A DNA stretch of 64,000 bases from Streptomyces pseudovenezuelae (GTDB lineage Bacteria > Actinomycetota > Actinomycetes > Streptomycetales > Streptomycetaceae). The DNA is taken from assembly GCF_029892565.1 (NCBI RefSeq), contig NZ_JARXVH010000010.1:62001-126000 (forward strand), in the 5' to 3' direction. Position numbers and translations under genes: made by a program. Positions within the stretch are counted from its first letter, which is position 1, and every line of letters starts with the position of its first letter. Under the pieces are notes generated by a model. It did not search any database. It saw nothing but the letters and a program-made list of their open reading frames with translations, and was not told where the DNA came from. Positions 51,171 to 59,517 of this stretch are shown one piece after another.

Positions 51171-52559
51171 ATGGACATGAGTGCTGCACGGGAACGACTG
51201 GTCGTGATCGGCGGCGACGCCGCGGGAATGTCCGCGGCGTCGCAGGCACGCCGTCTGAAGGGTCCGGACGAGCTGGAGATCGTGGCGTTCGAACGCGGCC
51301 ACTTCACCTCGTACTCGGCGTGCGGCATCCCGTACTGGGTGGGCGGTGACGTCTCGGCTCCCGAGGAGCTGATCGCCCGTACGCCCGAGGAGCACCGCGC
51401 GCGGGACATCGATCTGCGCATGCGTACCGAGGTCACGGAGATCGACGTGGCCGGCGGACGCGTACGCGCGCGTGACGTCGATTCCGGCGCCGAGTCCTGG
51501 ACGTCATACGACAAACTCGTGATCGCGACCGGTGCCCGGCCGATCCGCCCGGACATGCCGGGTGCCGACGCGCCGGGCGTGCACGGCGTCCAGACGCTCG
51601 ACGACGGCCAGGCCCTCCTCGACTCGCTGGCACGCACGCGTGGGCGACGCGCGGTGGTCGTCGGCGCCGGTTACATCGGGGTGGAGATGGCCGAGGCGCT
51701 CATCAACCGCGGCTACGAGGTGACGGCCGTCAACCGCGGCAGCGAGCCGATGTCCACGCTCGACCCGGACATGGGGCGCCTGGTGCACGAGGCCATGGAG
51801 GGCCTCGGCATCACCATGGTCAACAACACCCAGGTCACCAAGGTGCTCACCGGCGAGGACGGCCGGGTCCGGGCAGTGGCCACACAGGACGCCGAGTACC
51901 CGGCGGACGTGGTGGTCCTGGGCATCGGCGTACGCCCGGAGACGACGCTCGCCGTCGCGGCCGGCCTCCCCCTCGGCGCCCACCACGGCCTGCTCACCGA
52001 CCTCGCGATGCGGGTCCGCGGACACGAGAACATCTGGGCCGGCGGCGACTGCGTCGAGGTCCTCGACCTGGTCTCCGGCCAGGAGCGCCACATCGCCCTG
52101 GGCACCCACGCCAACAAACACGGCCAGGTCATCGGCACCAACATCGGCGGCGGCTACGCCACCTTCCCCGGCGTCGTGGGCACGGCGGTGTCCAAGGTCT
52201 GCGACCTGGAGATCGCCCGCACCGGCCTACGCGAAAAGGACGCCCGCCGAGCCGGCCTCCAATTCGAAGCGGTCACCATCGAATCCACCAGCCGCGCCGG
52301 CTACTACCCCAACGCCTCCTTGATGACCGTCAAGATGCTCGCCGAACGCCGAACAGGCCGCCTCCTGGGCGTCCAGATCGTCGGCAGGGAGGGCGCGGGC
52401 AAGCGGGTCGACATCGCAGCGGTAGCCCTCACGGCCTGCATGACGGTGGAACAGATGACGACCCTGGACCTGGGCTACGCACCCCCGTTCAGCCCAGTCT
52501 GGGACCCGGTACTGGTAGCGGCCCGCAAAGCGTCAAGAGCGGTACAGCAACGCCCTTGA
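51171..52559 (+). CDS. FAD-dependent pyridine nucleotide-disulfide oxidoreductase (CoA-disulfide reductase/NADH oxidase-like)
   Basis: 462 residues. FAD motif LVVIGGDAAGMSAASQARR; the single redox Cys in FTSYSACGIPYWVGG, as in CoA-disulfide reductases and NADH oxidases; NAD(P) motif AVVVGAGYIGVEMAEALINRG; second FAD motif NIWAGGDCVEV; and the C-terminal dimerisation domain. It probably reduces a low-molecular-weight disulfide or oxygen. It begins 27 bp after the DUF4349 gene. Its stop codon lies inside a copy of a dispersed repeat. Confidence 0.9.
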   Translation: MDMSAARERLVVIGGDAAGMSAASQARRLKGPDELEIVAFERGHFTSYSACGIPYWVGGDVSAPEELIARTPEEHRARDIDLRMRTEVTEIDVAGGRVRARDVDSGAESWTSYDKLVIATGARPIRPDMPGADAPGVHGVQTLDDGQALLDSLARTRGRRAVVVGAGYIGVEMAEALINRGYEVTAVNRGSEPMSTLDPDMGRLVHEAMEGLGITMVNNTQVTKVLTGEDGRVRAVATQDAEYPADVVVLGIGVRPETTLAVAAGLPLGAHHGLLTDLAMRVRGHENIWAGGDCVEVLDLVSGQERHIALGTHANKHGQVIGTNIGGGYATFPGVVGTAVSKVCDLEIARTGLREKDARRAGLQFEAVTIESTSRAGYYPNASLMTVKMLAERRTGRLLGVQIVGREGAGKRVDIAAVALTACMTVEQMTTLDLGYAPPFSPVWDPVLVAARKASRAVQQRP

Positions 52560-52574
52560 GGGGCGCGGGACTGT
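52555..52574. repeat. partial dispersed repeat overlapping a stop codon
   Basis: The reverse complement contains AGTCCCGCGCCCCTC, the core of the repeats at 47732 and 58045. It overlaps the stop codon of the flavoprotein and abuts the stop of the convergent small gene at 52574. Confidence 0.5.
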
Positions 52575-52897
52575 CAGGCGGTCCCATTGATGCGCTCGAT
52601 AGCCTGACGCGCCTGATCCGCCGGAGGCCTCGGCGGCAACGATGAAACCGACGCGGCCGCCGGCATGGCGACAGGCTGCTCCCCCGCGGGCTTCGCATGC
52701 GTGGCCGCGGGCCGAGTGGACCGCAACCGATTGCTCACCGCTTCATCGAGCGTCACCGGCCGCTGCATCTGCGCGGCCAGCCGTCCCGCCTCCTGGCCCA
52801 GCCGGGCCACGTCTTCCCAGGGCAGCCGGATCACCAGGGAGATCTCCGCCTCGCCGTCCGGCGTGGCCTGCATCGGAGGAGTAACTCGGTCGTTCAT
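52574..52897 (-). CDS. small conserved hypothetical protein
   Basis: 107 residues. The start ATG at 52897 has GAGGAACAG upstream. The N-terminal half (ATPDGEAEISLVIRLPWEDVARLGQEAGRLAAQMQRPVTLDEAVSNRL) looks like a compact alpha/beta domain with a helix. The second half is Pro/Ala-rich, ending ADQARQAIERING. It reads as a genuine Streptomyces protein by codon pattern, but I do not recognise a function. It is convergent with the flavoprotein gene and divergent from the rhomboid gene. Confidence 0.65.
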   Translation of the reverse strand: MNDRVTPPMQATPDGEAEISLVIRLPWEDVARLGQEAGRLAAQMQRPVTLDEAVSNRLRSTRPAATHAKPAGEQPVAMPAAASVSSLPPRPPADQARQAIERINGTA

Positions 52898-53022
52898 CGC
52901 CTGTTCCTCACGTCGTCCCCGCGACCCGCCTTCCCCGTGCCGCGGGCAGTTGTCGACACATACGCACGCACGCGTGCCGGTGTTCACCGATTCGCCGGGC
53001 CCATCGCGGGCACTTATTCCTT

Positions 53023-53847
53023 GTGGTCATCCCCGTCCATGACGTGAACCCGGTGCGCCGCACCCCCTGGGTGACGTATGCGCTGATCGCCGCGAACCTC
53101 CTGGTCTTCCTGTCCATGCCCGGCCTCGCCGGCTCCGTGGCGGGCGACAGCAGCGTCTCGCAGCTGTGCCATCTGCAGGCGTTCCTGGACCACTACGCCG
53201 CGGTGCCGCAGGAGTTGATCCACCATCAGCTGCCGAAGCTGGTGCCGACGGGCGAGGTGGGCGTGGGCGCGAACGGCGCCGGCTGCCTGGTGGCCCCGCC
53301 CGGCTACGGCAAGTCGCCCCCGCTGTCGGTGTTCACCGCGATGTTCCTGCACGGCGGCTGGCTGCACCTGCTGGGCAACATGCTGTTCCTGCTGATCTTC
53401 GGCAACAACGTCGAGGACCGCATGGGCCACATCCGCTTCACGCTCTTCTACGTCGTCTGCGGCTACGCGGCCTCGTACGGCTTCGCGCTGCTGAACGCCG
53501 ACTCCAACGACCCGCTGATCGGCGCCTCGGGGGCCATCGCCGGTGTCCTGGGCGCGTATCTGGTGCTGTATCCGAAGGCCAGGGTCTGGGTCCTGGTCCC
53601 GTTCCTGGTCTTCCTGCCGCTGCGGCTGCCGGCCTGGATGGTGCTGGGCTTCTGGTTCGTGCTCCAGGCGTTCTACTCGTCCGGCGAGGGCGTCTCCACC
53701 GCCGGGACGGTGGCGTACGCGGCGCACGTGGTCGGCTTCCTCGTCGGCATGGTGCTCGCCTGGCCGCTCAAGGCGGGCACGCCCCCGCCGCCGGAGCCGC
53801 GCGGCCTGCTGTTCGGCAGGCGGGCCCGGCCCCGGCACACGTGGTGA
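53023..53847 (+). CDS. rhomboid-family intramembrane serine protease
   Basis: 274 residues with about six transmembrane helices. The family motifs are FLHGGWLHLLGNMLFLLIFGNNVEDRMG (HxxxN), the catalytic Ser in IGASGAIAGVLGAY and the catalytic His in VAYAAHVVGFLVGM. It cleaves membrane proteins within the bilayer; the substrate is unknown. The GTG at 53023 has no Shine-Dalgarno sequence and may be leaderless. It is convergent with hemE. Confidence 0.93.
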   Translation: MVIPVHDVNPVRRTPWVTYALIAANLLVFLSMPGLAGSVAGDSSVSQLCHLQAFLDHYAAVPQELIHHQLPKLVPTGEVGVGANGAGCLVAPPGYGKSPPLSVFTAMFLHGGWLHLLGNMLFLLIFGNNVEDRMGHIRFTLFYVVCGYAASYGFALLNADSNDPLIGASGAIAGVLGAYLVLYPKARVWVLVPFLVFLPLRLPAWMVLGFWFVLQAFYSSGEGVSTAGTVAYAAHVVGFLVGMVLAWPLKAGTPPPPEPRGLLFGRRARPRHTW

Positions 53848-53854
53848 CCAGGTC

Positions 53855-54922
53855 CTAGCGGGCGGTCTGCGTGTGGACGTACTCCACGAGCCGGGTGAGC
53901 GAGTCCGGGTCGGTGGACGGCATGACGCCGTGGCCGAGGTTGAAGACGTGGCCTTCGAGACCGGCGGCGGAGTCCAGGACCTCGCGGGCCTTGGTCTCCA
54001 CGACCCGCGGTCCCGCGAACAGCACGGTCGGGTCGAGGTTCCCCTGGAGCGCCTTGCCGGGGCCGACACGGCGGACGGCCTCGTCGAGCGGGACGCGCCA
54101 GTCGACGCCGACGACGTCCGCGCCGGCCTCGCCCATCAGCCCGAGGAGTTCACCGGTGCCGACACCGAAGTGGATGCGCGGGACGCCGTACCCGGCGACC
54201 GCGTCGAACACCTTCGCGGAGGCGGGCAGCACCGAGCGGCGGTAGTCGAGGGGGGCGAGCGCGCCGGCCCAGGAGTCGAAGAGCTGGACGGCGCTCGCGC
54301 CGGCCTCGATCTGCACCTTGAGGAAGGCCGCCGTGATGTCGGCGAGGCGGTCGAGGAGGTCGGCCCACAGCTCGGGGTCGCCGTACATCATCGCCTTGGC
54401 GTTCTCGTACGTGCGAGACGGACCGCCCTCGACGAGGTAACTCGCGAGGGTGAAAGGCGCGCCCGCGAAACCGATCAGCGGGGTCGGGCCCAGCTCGCGC
54501 GTCAGCAGGCCGATCGCCTCGGTGACGTAGGAGACGTCCTCGGGCTCGAGCGCGCGCAGTTGTGCCAGGTCGGCACGGGTGCGGATGGGTTGTGCGACGA
54601 CCGGGCCGACGCCGGGCTTGATGTCGAGGTCGACGCCGATGGCCTTGAGCGGGACGACGATGTCGCTGAAGTAGATCGCCGCGTCCACGTCGTGCCGGCG
54701 CACCGGCTGGAGGGTGATCTCGGCGACCAGCTCGGGCCGCGTGCAGGAGTCGAGCATCGCGATGCCCTCGCGGACCTTGTGGTACTCCGGCAGGGAGCGC
54801 CCGGCCTGACGCATGAACCACACGGGCGTGTGCGGCACGGGTTCGCGCCTGCACGCCTTGAGGAAGGCGGAGTCGTACGTGGCTGTCGGCGGCTGCCCCG
54901 CGGGGGTCTCGTTGGCGCTCAC
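53855..54922 (-). CDS. hemE: uroporphyrinogen decarboxylase
   Basis: 355 residues. Family signatures are PVWFMRQAGRSLPEYH, the substrate Asp in IYFSDIVVPLKAIGVDLD, GFAGAPFTLASYLVEGG and VFNLGHGVMPSTDPD. It converts uroporphyrinogen III to coproporphyrinogen III, supplying HemG. The GTG at 54922 is the most likely start. It stands as a single gene, divergent from the DUF3000 gene, 105 bp apart. Confidence 0.97.
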   Translation of the reverse strand: MSANETPAGQPPTATYDSAFLKACRREPVPHTPVWFMRQAGRSLPEYHKVREGIAMLDSCTRPELVAEITLQPVRRHDVDAAIYFSDIVVPLKAIGVDLDIKPGVGPVVAQPIRTRADLAQLRALEPEDVSYVTEAIGLLTRELGPTPLIGFAGAPFTLASYLVEGGPSRTYENAKAMMYGDPELWADLLDRLADITAAFLKVQIEAGASAVQLFDSWAGALAPLDYRRSVLPASAKVFDAVAGYGVPRIHFGVGTGELLGLMGEAGADVVGVDWRVPLDEAVRRVGPGKALQGNLDPTVLFAGPRVVETKAREVLDSAAGLEGHVFNLGHGVMPSTDPDSLTRLVEYVHTQTAR

Positions 54923-55027
54923 GGGGCAAGTCTCGCACGGCCGCGGAAGGCGTTTTGCGCGGCCCGGTGGGCCCAAGAGGGGGTGTCTAGTCCCGCACGA
55001 GCCCTCCGTTCCCCTTAACCTTCCCGC

Positions 55028-55699
55028 ATGGCTGCGGCTCAAGGACGACTGTCGGACGGCGCTGACGGAATGGACGACACCAAGGAGGGTGACCGGGACG
55101 GTAGCGGTGGGGCTCCGCCGGCTTTCCAGGCCGCGGTCCAGGCCCTGCGGAACAGTCGGCTTCGGCCGCAGGTCGAGATCGAGCCGACGCGCGCGCCACA
55201 GCGGCTCGCTCCGTTCGCGTACGCGCTGGAGGCCGCGGTCGTCGACGGCGACCAGGACCTGGCGGACGGCCGGCTGGTGCTGCTGCACGACCCGGCCGGG
55301 CACGACGCCTGGCACGGTGCCTTCCGGCTGGTGACGCTGGTGCGCGCGGAGCTGGAGCCGGAGATGGCCGCCGATCCGCTGCTGCCGGAGGTGTGCTGGT
55401 CCTGGCTGACCGGTGCGCTCCAGGCGCGCGGGCTGTCGTACGGCGAGCCGAGCGGCACCGTCACGCGCGCGAGCTCGCACTACTTCGGCGGGCTGTCGGA
55501 GCGGCCGGCCGCCTCGCAGATCGAGATCCGTGCCTCCTGGACGCCCCGTGAGGGCCTCGGCGGAGTCCCGGACACGGCCGCGCACCTGGCCTCCTGGTGC
55601 GACCTCCTGGCGCAGGTGGCGGGCCTTCCGCCGGCCGGTCCCGGCGACGCGTCGGTGGTCACGCTGCCGCAGCGCCGCGGACCGCAGCAGTCCCGCTGA
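55028..55699 (+). CDS. DUF3000-domain protein
   Basis: 223 residues. The domain is recognisable by FQAAVQALRNSRLRPQVEIEPTRAPQRLAPFAYALEA, DGRLVLLHDPAGHDAWHGAFRLVTLVRAELEPEMA and VCWSWLTGAL. It is an actinobacterial family that often lies between hemE and whiI/rnd. Its function is unknown. TAACCT lies 6 nt before the ATG and no ribosome binding site is seen, so translation from a leaderless mRNA is likely. Confidence 0.85.
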   Translation: MAAAQGRLSDGADGMDDTKEGDRDGSGGAPPAFQAAVQALRNSRLRPQVEIEPTRAPQRLAPFAYALEAAVVDGDQDLADGRLVLLHDPAGHDAWHGAFRLVTLVRAELEPEMAADPLLPEVCWSWLTGALQARGLSYGEPSGTVTRASSHYFGGLSERPAASQIEIRASWTPREGLGGVPDTAAHLASWCDLLAQVAGLPPAGPGDASVVTLPQRRGPQQSR

Positions 55700-55859
55700 C
55701 CCGATGGGTTCCACTGACGGTGGCCGATTGACCGTCTCTTTGTCGATACGGCCACTTTCAGTCAGGAGTGAACCCTCGAACGAACCGATTCATTCACCGA
55801 ATGATCGATCGCACGTCCGAATTGCACCAATTGTTACTCACTAGATCGTGATCATTCTC

Positions 55860-55887
55860 TAAAGGACTCCCGGTTCGGTGCCGAAGA
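55860..55887 (+). promoter_or_regulatory. predicted sigma-WhiG promoter of whiI
   Basis: TAAA (55860-55863), 16 bp, then GCCGAAGA (55880-55887), close to the WhiG/FliA consensus TAAA-N15-16-GCCGATAA. The start codon is 43 bp further on. In S. coelicolor whiI is a known WhiG target. Inverted copies of AATGATC/GATCATT at 55799 and 55850 may be a regulator site. Confidence 0.7.
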
Positions 55888-55929
55888 CGTCTGTGACCTT
55901 CAAAGCCGTCCCGCACCCCAGGAGGCCTG

Positions 55930-56592
55930 GTGTCCGTTCTCCTCGAGCAGCCCGCAAGCCTGGTCGCCTACCGCCCGAACAAGCCGACCGCCATGGTGGT
56001 CGTGGCCGACCCCCGCGTCCGTTCCACCGTCACCCGCCACCTGTGGGCGCTCGGTGTGCGCGACGTCATCGAGGCCTCGTCCGTCGCGGAGGCTCGTCCC
56101 CGCATCGGCAACCCCCGCGACATCTGCGTCGCCGACGTCCACCTGCCCGACGGCTCCGGCCTCACCCTGCTGTCCGAGACCCGTGCCGCGGGCTGGCCCA
56201 ACGGCCTGGCCCTGTCCGCCGCCGACGACATCGGCGCCGTCCGCAACGCCCTCGCCGGAGGGGTCAAGGGCTACGTAGTCACCGGCACCCGTACCAACGT
56301 CGGGCTCCCCACCCGACCCGGAGCCGCCCCCATCGGTTCCGCCGCCGCCCGTATGCACCGCCGCCCCCCGGGTGCCCCGAGCCACCCGGGCGGCTACCGC
56401 GAGCTCTCCGGCCGTGAGGTCGAGGTGCTGAGACTGGTCGCGGAAGGCCAGTCGAACAAGGCGATCGGTGTCTCCATGGGCCTGTCCGCACTGACCGTCA
56501 AGAGCCACCTCGCCCGGATCGCCCGCAAGCTCGGCACGGGCGACCGCGCCGGAATGGTCGCGGTGGCCCTGCGTACCGGCATCATCCACTGA
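55930..56592 (+). CDS. whiI: sporulation response regulator WhiI
   Basis: 220 residues. An atypical receiver domain (VVVADPRVRSTV, CVADVHLPDGSGL, GGVKGYVV) is joined to a LuxR/NarL helix-turn-helix (LSGREVEVLRLVAEGQSNKAIGVSMGLSALTVKSHLARIARKLG). The usual acidic pair after the first strand is reduced to one Asp, as reported for WhiI, so phosphorylation is unlikely. WhiI forms a heterodimer with BldM to control late sporulation genes in aerial hyphae. No sensor kinase gene is adjacent. The GTG follows AGGAGG. The identity is from memory of the family and fits the gene order DUF3000-whiI-rnd. Confidence 0.88.
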   Translation: MSVLLEQPASLVAYRPNKPTAMVVVADPRVRSTVTRHLWALGVRDVIEASSVAEARPRIGNPRDICVADVHLPDGSGLTLLSETRAAGWPNGLALSAADDIGAVRNALAGGVKGYVVTGTRTNVGLPTRPGAAPIGSAAARMHRRPPGAPSHPGGYRELSGREVEVLRLVAEGQSNKAIGVSMGLSALTVKSHLARIARKLGTGDRAGMVAVALRTGIIH

Positions 56593-56660
56593 CCCCCGTC
56601 CCCTCACATGCACGGACGTGAATCGGAGCTTTCACCGAGCTGACTGGTTTACGACCCTCA

Positions 56661-56696
56661 AGCGCCTGCCGACGGAACGTTCCGTCGGCAGGCGCT
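56661..56696. terminator. 36-bp perfect palindrome between whiI and rnd
   Basis: AGCGCCTGCCGACGGAAC is followed immediately by its exact reverse complement. The stem could be up to 17-18 bp and lies 69 bp after whiI and 26 bp before rnd. It is most likely the whiI terminator, able to work in both directions. Confidence 0.7.
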
Positions 56697-56721
56697 GTCC
56701 ATACACAGATACCCTTGACAT

Positions 56722-58002
56722 GTGACCGACGCCCAAGAGACCGCAGCAGACGTTTCACTGCGAACCACCGGAGGCGCCCCTCCGGACGACGGCGGATCTT
56801 CTGCTGCGGAGGCGCCGATCCCTCTGCTGGAGCCGCGCGACGGTATTCCGGCCGTGATCGCCGACGCTGACGCCCTCGCGCGGACGATCGCCGCCTTCGC
56901 CGCCGGCGCAGGACCCGTCGCCGTCGATGCCGAACGAGCGTCCGGCTACCGCTACGGACAGCGCGCCTATCTGGTGCAGCTGCGGCGTGAAGGCGCGGGG
57001 ACCGCGCTGATCGACCCCGTGGCCTGTCCCGACCTCTCCGGTCTCGGCGAGGCGCTCGACGATGTCGAGTGGGTGCTGCACGCGGCCACCCAGGACCTGC
57101 CGTGTCTGCGCGAGATAGGCATGATGCCGACGCGGCTTTTCGACACCGAGCTGGCCGGGCGGCTCGCCGGATTCCCGCGGGTCGGCCTGGGCGCGATGGT
57201 CGAGGGCGTCCTCGGCTTCGTACTCGAAAAGGGACACTCCGCCGTCGACTGGTCGACGCGGCCGCTGCCCGAGCCGTGGCTGCGGTACGCGGCGCTGGAC
57301 GTGGAGCTGCTGGTCGACCTGCGTGACGCGCTGGAGAAGGAGCTGGACCGGCAGGGCAAGCTGGAGTGGGCCCAGCAGGAGTTCGACGCGATCGCGTCCG
57401 CGCCGCCGGCCGAGCCGCGCAAGGATCCCTGGCGGCGGACGTCCGGGATGCACAAGGTGCGGCGGCGTCGGCAGCTGGCCGTGGTGCGGGAGCTGTGGGA
57501 GACGCGGGACGGGGTCGCGCAGCGGCGCGATGTGTCGCCGGGCAAGGTGTTGGGCGACGCGGCCATCGTCGAGGCGGCGTTGGCCATACCGGCCAACGTG
57601 CATGCGCTCGCCGCGTTGAACGGGTTCGGGCATCGGATGGGGCGGCGGCAGCTGGAGCAGTGGCAGGCCGCGGTGGATCGTGCGAAGGCTTTGGCGGATG
57701 TTGAGTTGCCGGCGCCGGGGCAGCCGGTTACCGGGCCTCCGCCGCCGCGCGCCTGGGCGGACAAGGACCCTGCGGCTGCTGCGCGGCTTTCGGCTGCTCG
57801 GGCTGCTGTTTCGGCGTTGGCCGAGCAGTTGAACATGCCTCAGGAGAACCTCATTACGCCGGATACCGTGCGGCGGGTTTGTTGGGAGCCGCCGAAGGTT
57901 GTCGACGCGGATTCTGTCGGCAGTGCGCTGGCGGGGTACGGGGCCCGGCCTTGGCAGGTTGAGCAAGTGACGCCGGTTCTTGTGGCTGCGCTTTCCGCCT
58001 AG
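56722..58002 (+). CDS. rnd: ribonuclease D-like 3'-5' exonuclease
   Basis: 426 residues. The DEDDy motifs are present: PVAVDAERASGYRYGQRAYLVQL (Asp, Glu), HAATQDLPCL (Asp), and YAALDVELLVDL (Tyr, Asp). An HRDC domain follows (KVRRRRQLAVVRELWETRDGVAQRRDVSPGKVLGDAAI). It trims 3' ends of structured RNAs. The GTG start lacks a ribosome binding site; TACCCT at 56710-56715 suggests a leaderless transcript. Towards the end, codons ending in T are unusually common for this genome. Confidence 0.93.
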   Translation: MTDAQETAADVSLRTTGGAPPDDGGSSAAEAPIPLLEPRDGIPAVIADADALARTIAAFAAGAGPVAVDAERASGYRYGQRAYLVQLRREGAGTALIDPVACPDLSGLGEALDDVEWVLHAATQDLPCLREIGMMPTRLFDTELAGRLAGFPRVGLGAMVEGVLGFVLEKGHSAVDWSTRPLPEPWLRYAALDVELLVDLRDALEKELDRQGKLEWAQQEFDAIASAPPAEPRKDPWRRTSGMHKVRRRRQLAVVRELWETRDGVAQRRDVSPGKVLGDAAIVEAALAIPANVHALAALNGFGHRMGRRQLEQWQAAVDRAKALADVELPAPGQPVTGPPPPRAWADKDPAAAARLSAARAAVSALAEQLNMPQENLITPDTVRRVCWEPPKVVDADSVGSALAGYGARPWQVEQVTPVLVAALSA

Positions 58003-58044
58003 GCGCCGCAGGGGATCTCTTGCTGGGCGGGTGCGGGCCCGTCG

Positions 58045-58106
58045 TGGCTGGTCGCGCCCACGCGGCGGAGCCGCACATCGATACAGCCCCGCGCCCCTGA
58101 AGGGTC
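58045..58106. repeat. Streptomyces dispersed repeat, second copy
   Basis: It contains GGCTGGTCGCGC and, after a small GCGGC-GGA-GCCGC hairpin, CCCCGCGCCCCTGAAGGG. It shares both end segments with the element at 47732. It lies downstream of rnd. Confidence 0.55.
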
Positions 58107-58210
58107 GATGCCCCGAACGCGTCTCAGGATGGACCGTCTAGATTGCGCCAAGATCTACGGGCCACCGGGTGTGACCTTCGCCGCTCGCGGCGTCAGGGGT
58201 GGGCAGCTAC

Positions 58211-58250
58211 GTTACTCATAAGTAGCATGGGGACTGAGCGCGCGCTCAGT
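58211..58250 (+). promoter_or_regulatory. two operator-like palindromes upstream of fadA
   Basis: GTTACTCATAAGTAGC (58211-58226) contains TACT-CATA-AGTA. ACTGAGCGCGCGCTCAGT (58233-58250) is an 18-bp perfect palindrome. TAGCAT between them could be a -10 hexamer. The arrangement suggests control by two regulators, probably of the TetR or FadR type that respond to acyl-CoA. Confidence 0.6.
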
Positions 58251-58299
58251 GGATGCGTGCCGCAGCAGTGCCAACCCGCACCGTGGAGGAGAGCCAATC

Positions 58300-59517
58300 G
58301 TGCCTCGTACCGTCAGGGACGTCGTGTTCGTCGACGGCGTCCGCACCCCGTTCGGCAAGGCGGGCCCGAAGGGCATCTATCACGAGACCCGGGCCGACGA
58401 CCTCGTGGTGAAGGCGATCCGGGAGCTGCTGCGCCGCAACCCCGGACTCGACCCGAAGAAGATCGACGAGGTCGCCATCGCCGCGACCACGCAGATCGGT
58501 GACCAGGGGCTGACCCTGGGGCGGACCGCGGGCATTCTCGCCGGGCTGCCGCAGTCGGTGCCCGGCTACTCGATCGACCGCATGTGTGCCGGTGCGCTGA
58601 CCTCCGTCACCACCACCGCCGGGTCGATCGCCTTCGGCGCCTACGACGCCGTGATCGCCGGTGGCGTGGAGCACATGGGCCGCCACCCGATGGGCGAGGG
58701 CGTCGACCCCAACCCGCGGCTCATCAGCGAGAAGCTGGTCGACGAGTCCGCCCTGTTCATGGGCATGACGGCGGAGAACCTGCACGACCGCTACCCGCAC
58801 ATCACCAAGCTTCGCGCCGACGAGTACGCCGTGCGTTCGCAGGAGAAGGCCGCCAAGGCGTACGCCAACGGCAAGATCCAGCAGGACCTGGTGCCGGTCT
58901 CGGTGCGCAACACCAACGCGGAGGTCGGTGAGACCGGTTGGGGTCTGGTCACCGCCGACGAGCCCATGCGGCCCGGGACCACCCTGGAGAACCTCGCCGG
59001 GCTCAAGACGCCGTTCCGTGTGCACGGGCGGGTCACCGCCGGCAACGCGGCCGGTCTGAACGACGGTGCCACCGCTTCGATCCTCGCGTCCGAGGACTTC
59101 GCGCGGGAGAACAACCTGCCGGTCCGGATGCGCCTGGTCTCCTACGCCTTCGCGGGCGTCGAGCCCGAGGTCATGGGCTACGGCCCGATCCCGGCGACCG
59201 AGAAGGCCCTCGCCAAGGCCGGTCTGTCGATCGAGGACATCAACCTCTTCGAGATCAACGAGGCCTTCGCGATCCAGGTCCTGGCCTTCCTCGACCACTA
59301 CGGCATCGCGGACGACGACGAGCGCGTCAACCAGTACGGCGGCGCCATCGCCTACGGCCACCCGCTGGCCGCGTCGGGTGTGCGTCTGATGACGCAGCTG
59401 GCCCGCCAGTTCGAGGAGCAGCCGAACGTCCGCTACGGCCTGACGACGATGTGCGTCGGCTTCGGCATGGGCGCGACGGTCATCTGGGAGAACCCGCACT
59501 TCGAGGGGGACAAGTGA
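58300..59517 (+). CDS. fadA: acetyl-CoA acyltransferase (fatty-acid oxidation thiolase)
   Basis: 405 residues. Thiolase motifs: nucleophilic Cys in IDRMCAGALTSV, EHMGRHPMGEG, FEINEAFAIQVLAF, GHPLAASGVR and the second Cys in MCVGFGMGATV. It performs thiolytic cleavage in fatty-acid beta-oxidation. The GTG at 58300 follows GGAGGAGAG. Its stop overlaps the fadB start (GTGA), so both are made together. It differs from paaJ in the substrate loop. Confidence 0.95.
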   Translation: MPRTVRDVVFVDGVRTPFGKAGPKGIYHETRADDLVVKAIRELLRRNPGLDPKKIDEVAIAATTQIGDQGLTLGRTAGILAGLPQSVPGYSIDRMCAGALTSVTTTAGSIAFGAYDAVIAGGVEHMGRHPMGEGVDPNPRLISEKLVDESALFMGMTAENLHDRYPHITKLRADEYAVRSQEKAAKAYANGKIQQDLVPVSVRNTNAEVGETGWGLVTADEPMRPGTTLENLAGLKTPFRVHGRVTAGNAAGLNDGATASILASEDFARENNLPVRMRLVSYAFAGVEPEVMGYGPIPATEKALAKAGLSIEDINLFEINEAFAIQVLAFLDHYGIADDDERVNQYGGAIAYGHPLAASGVRLMTQLARQFEEQPNVRYGLTTMCVGFGMGATVIWENPHFEGDK

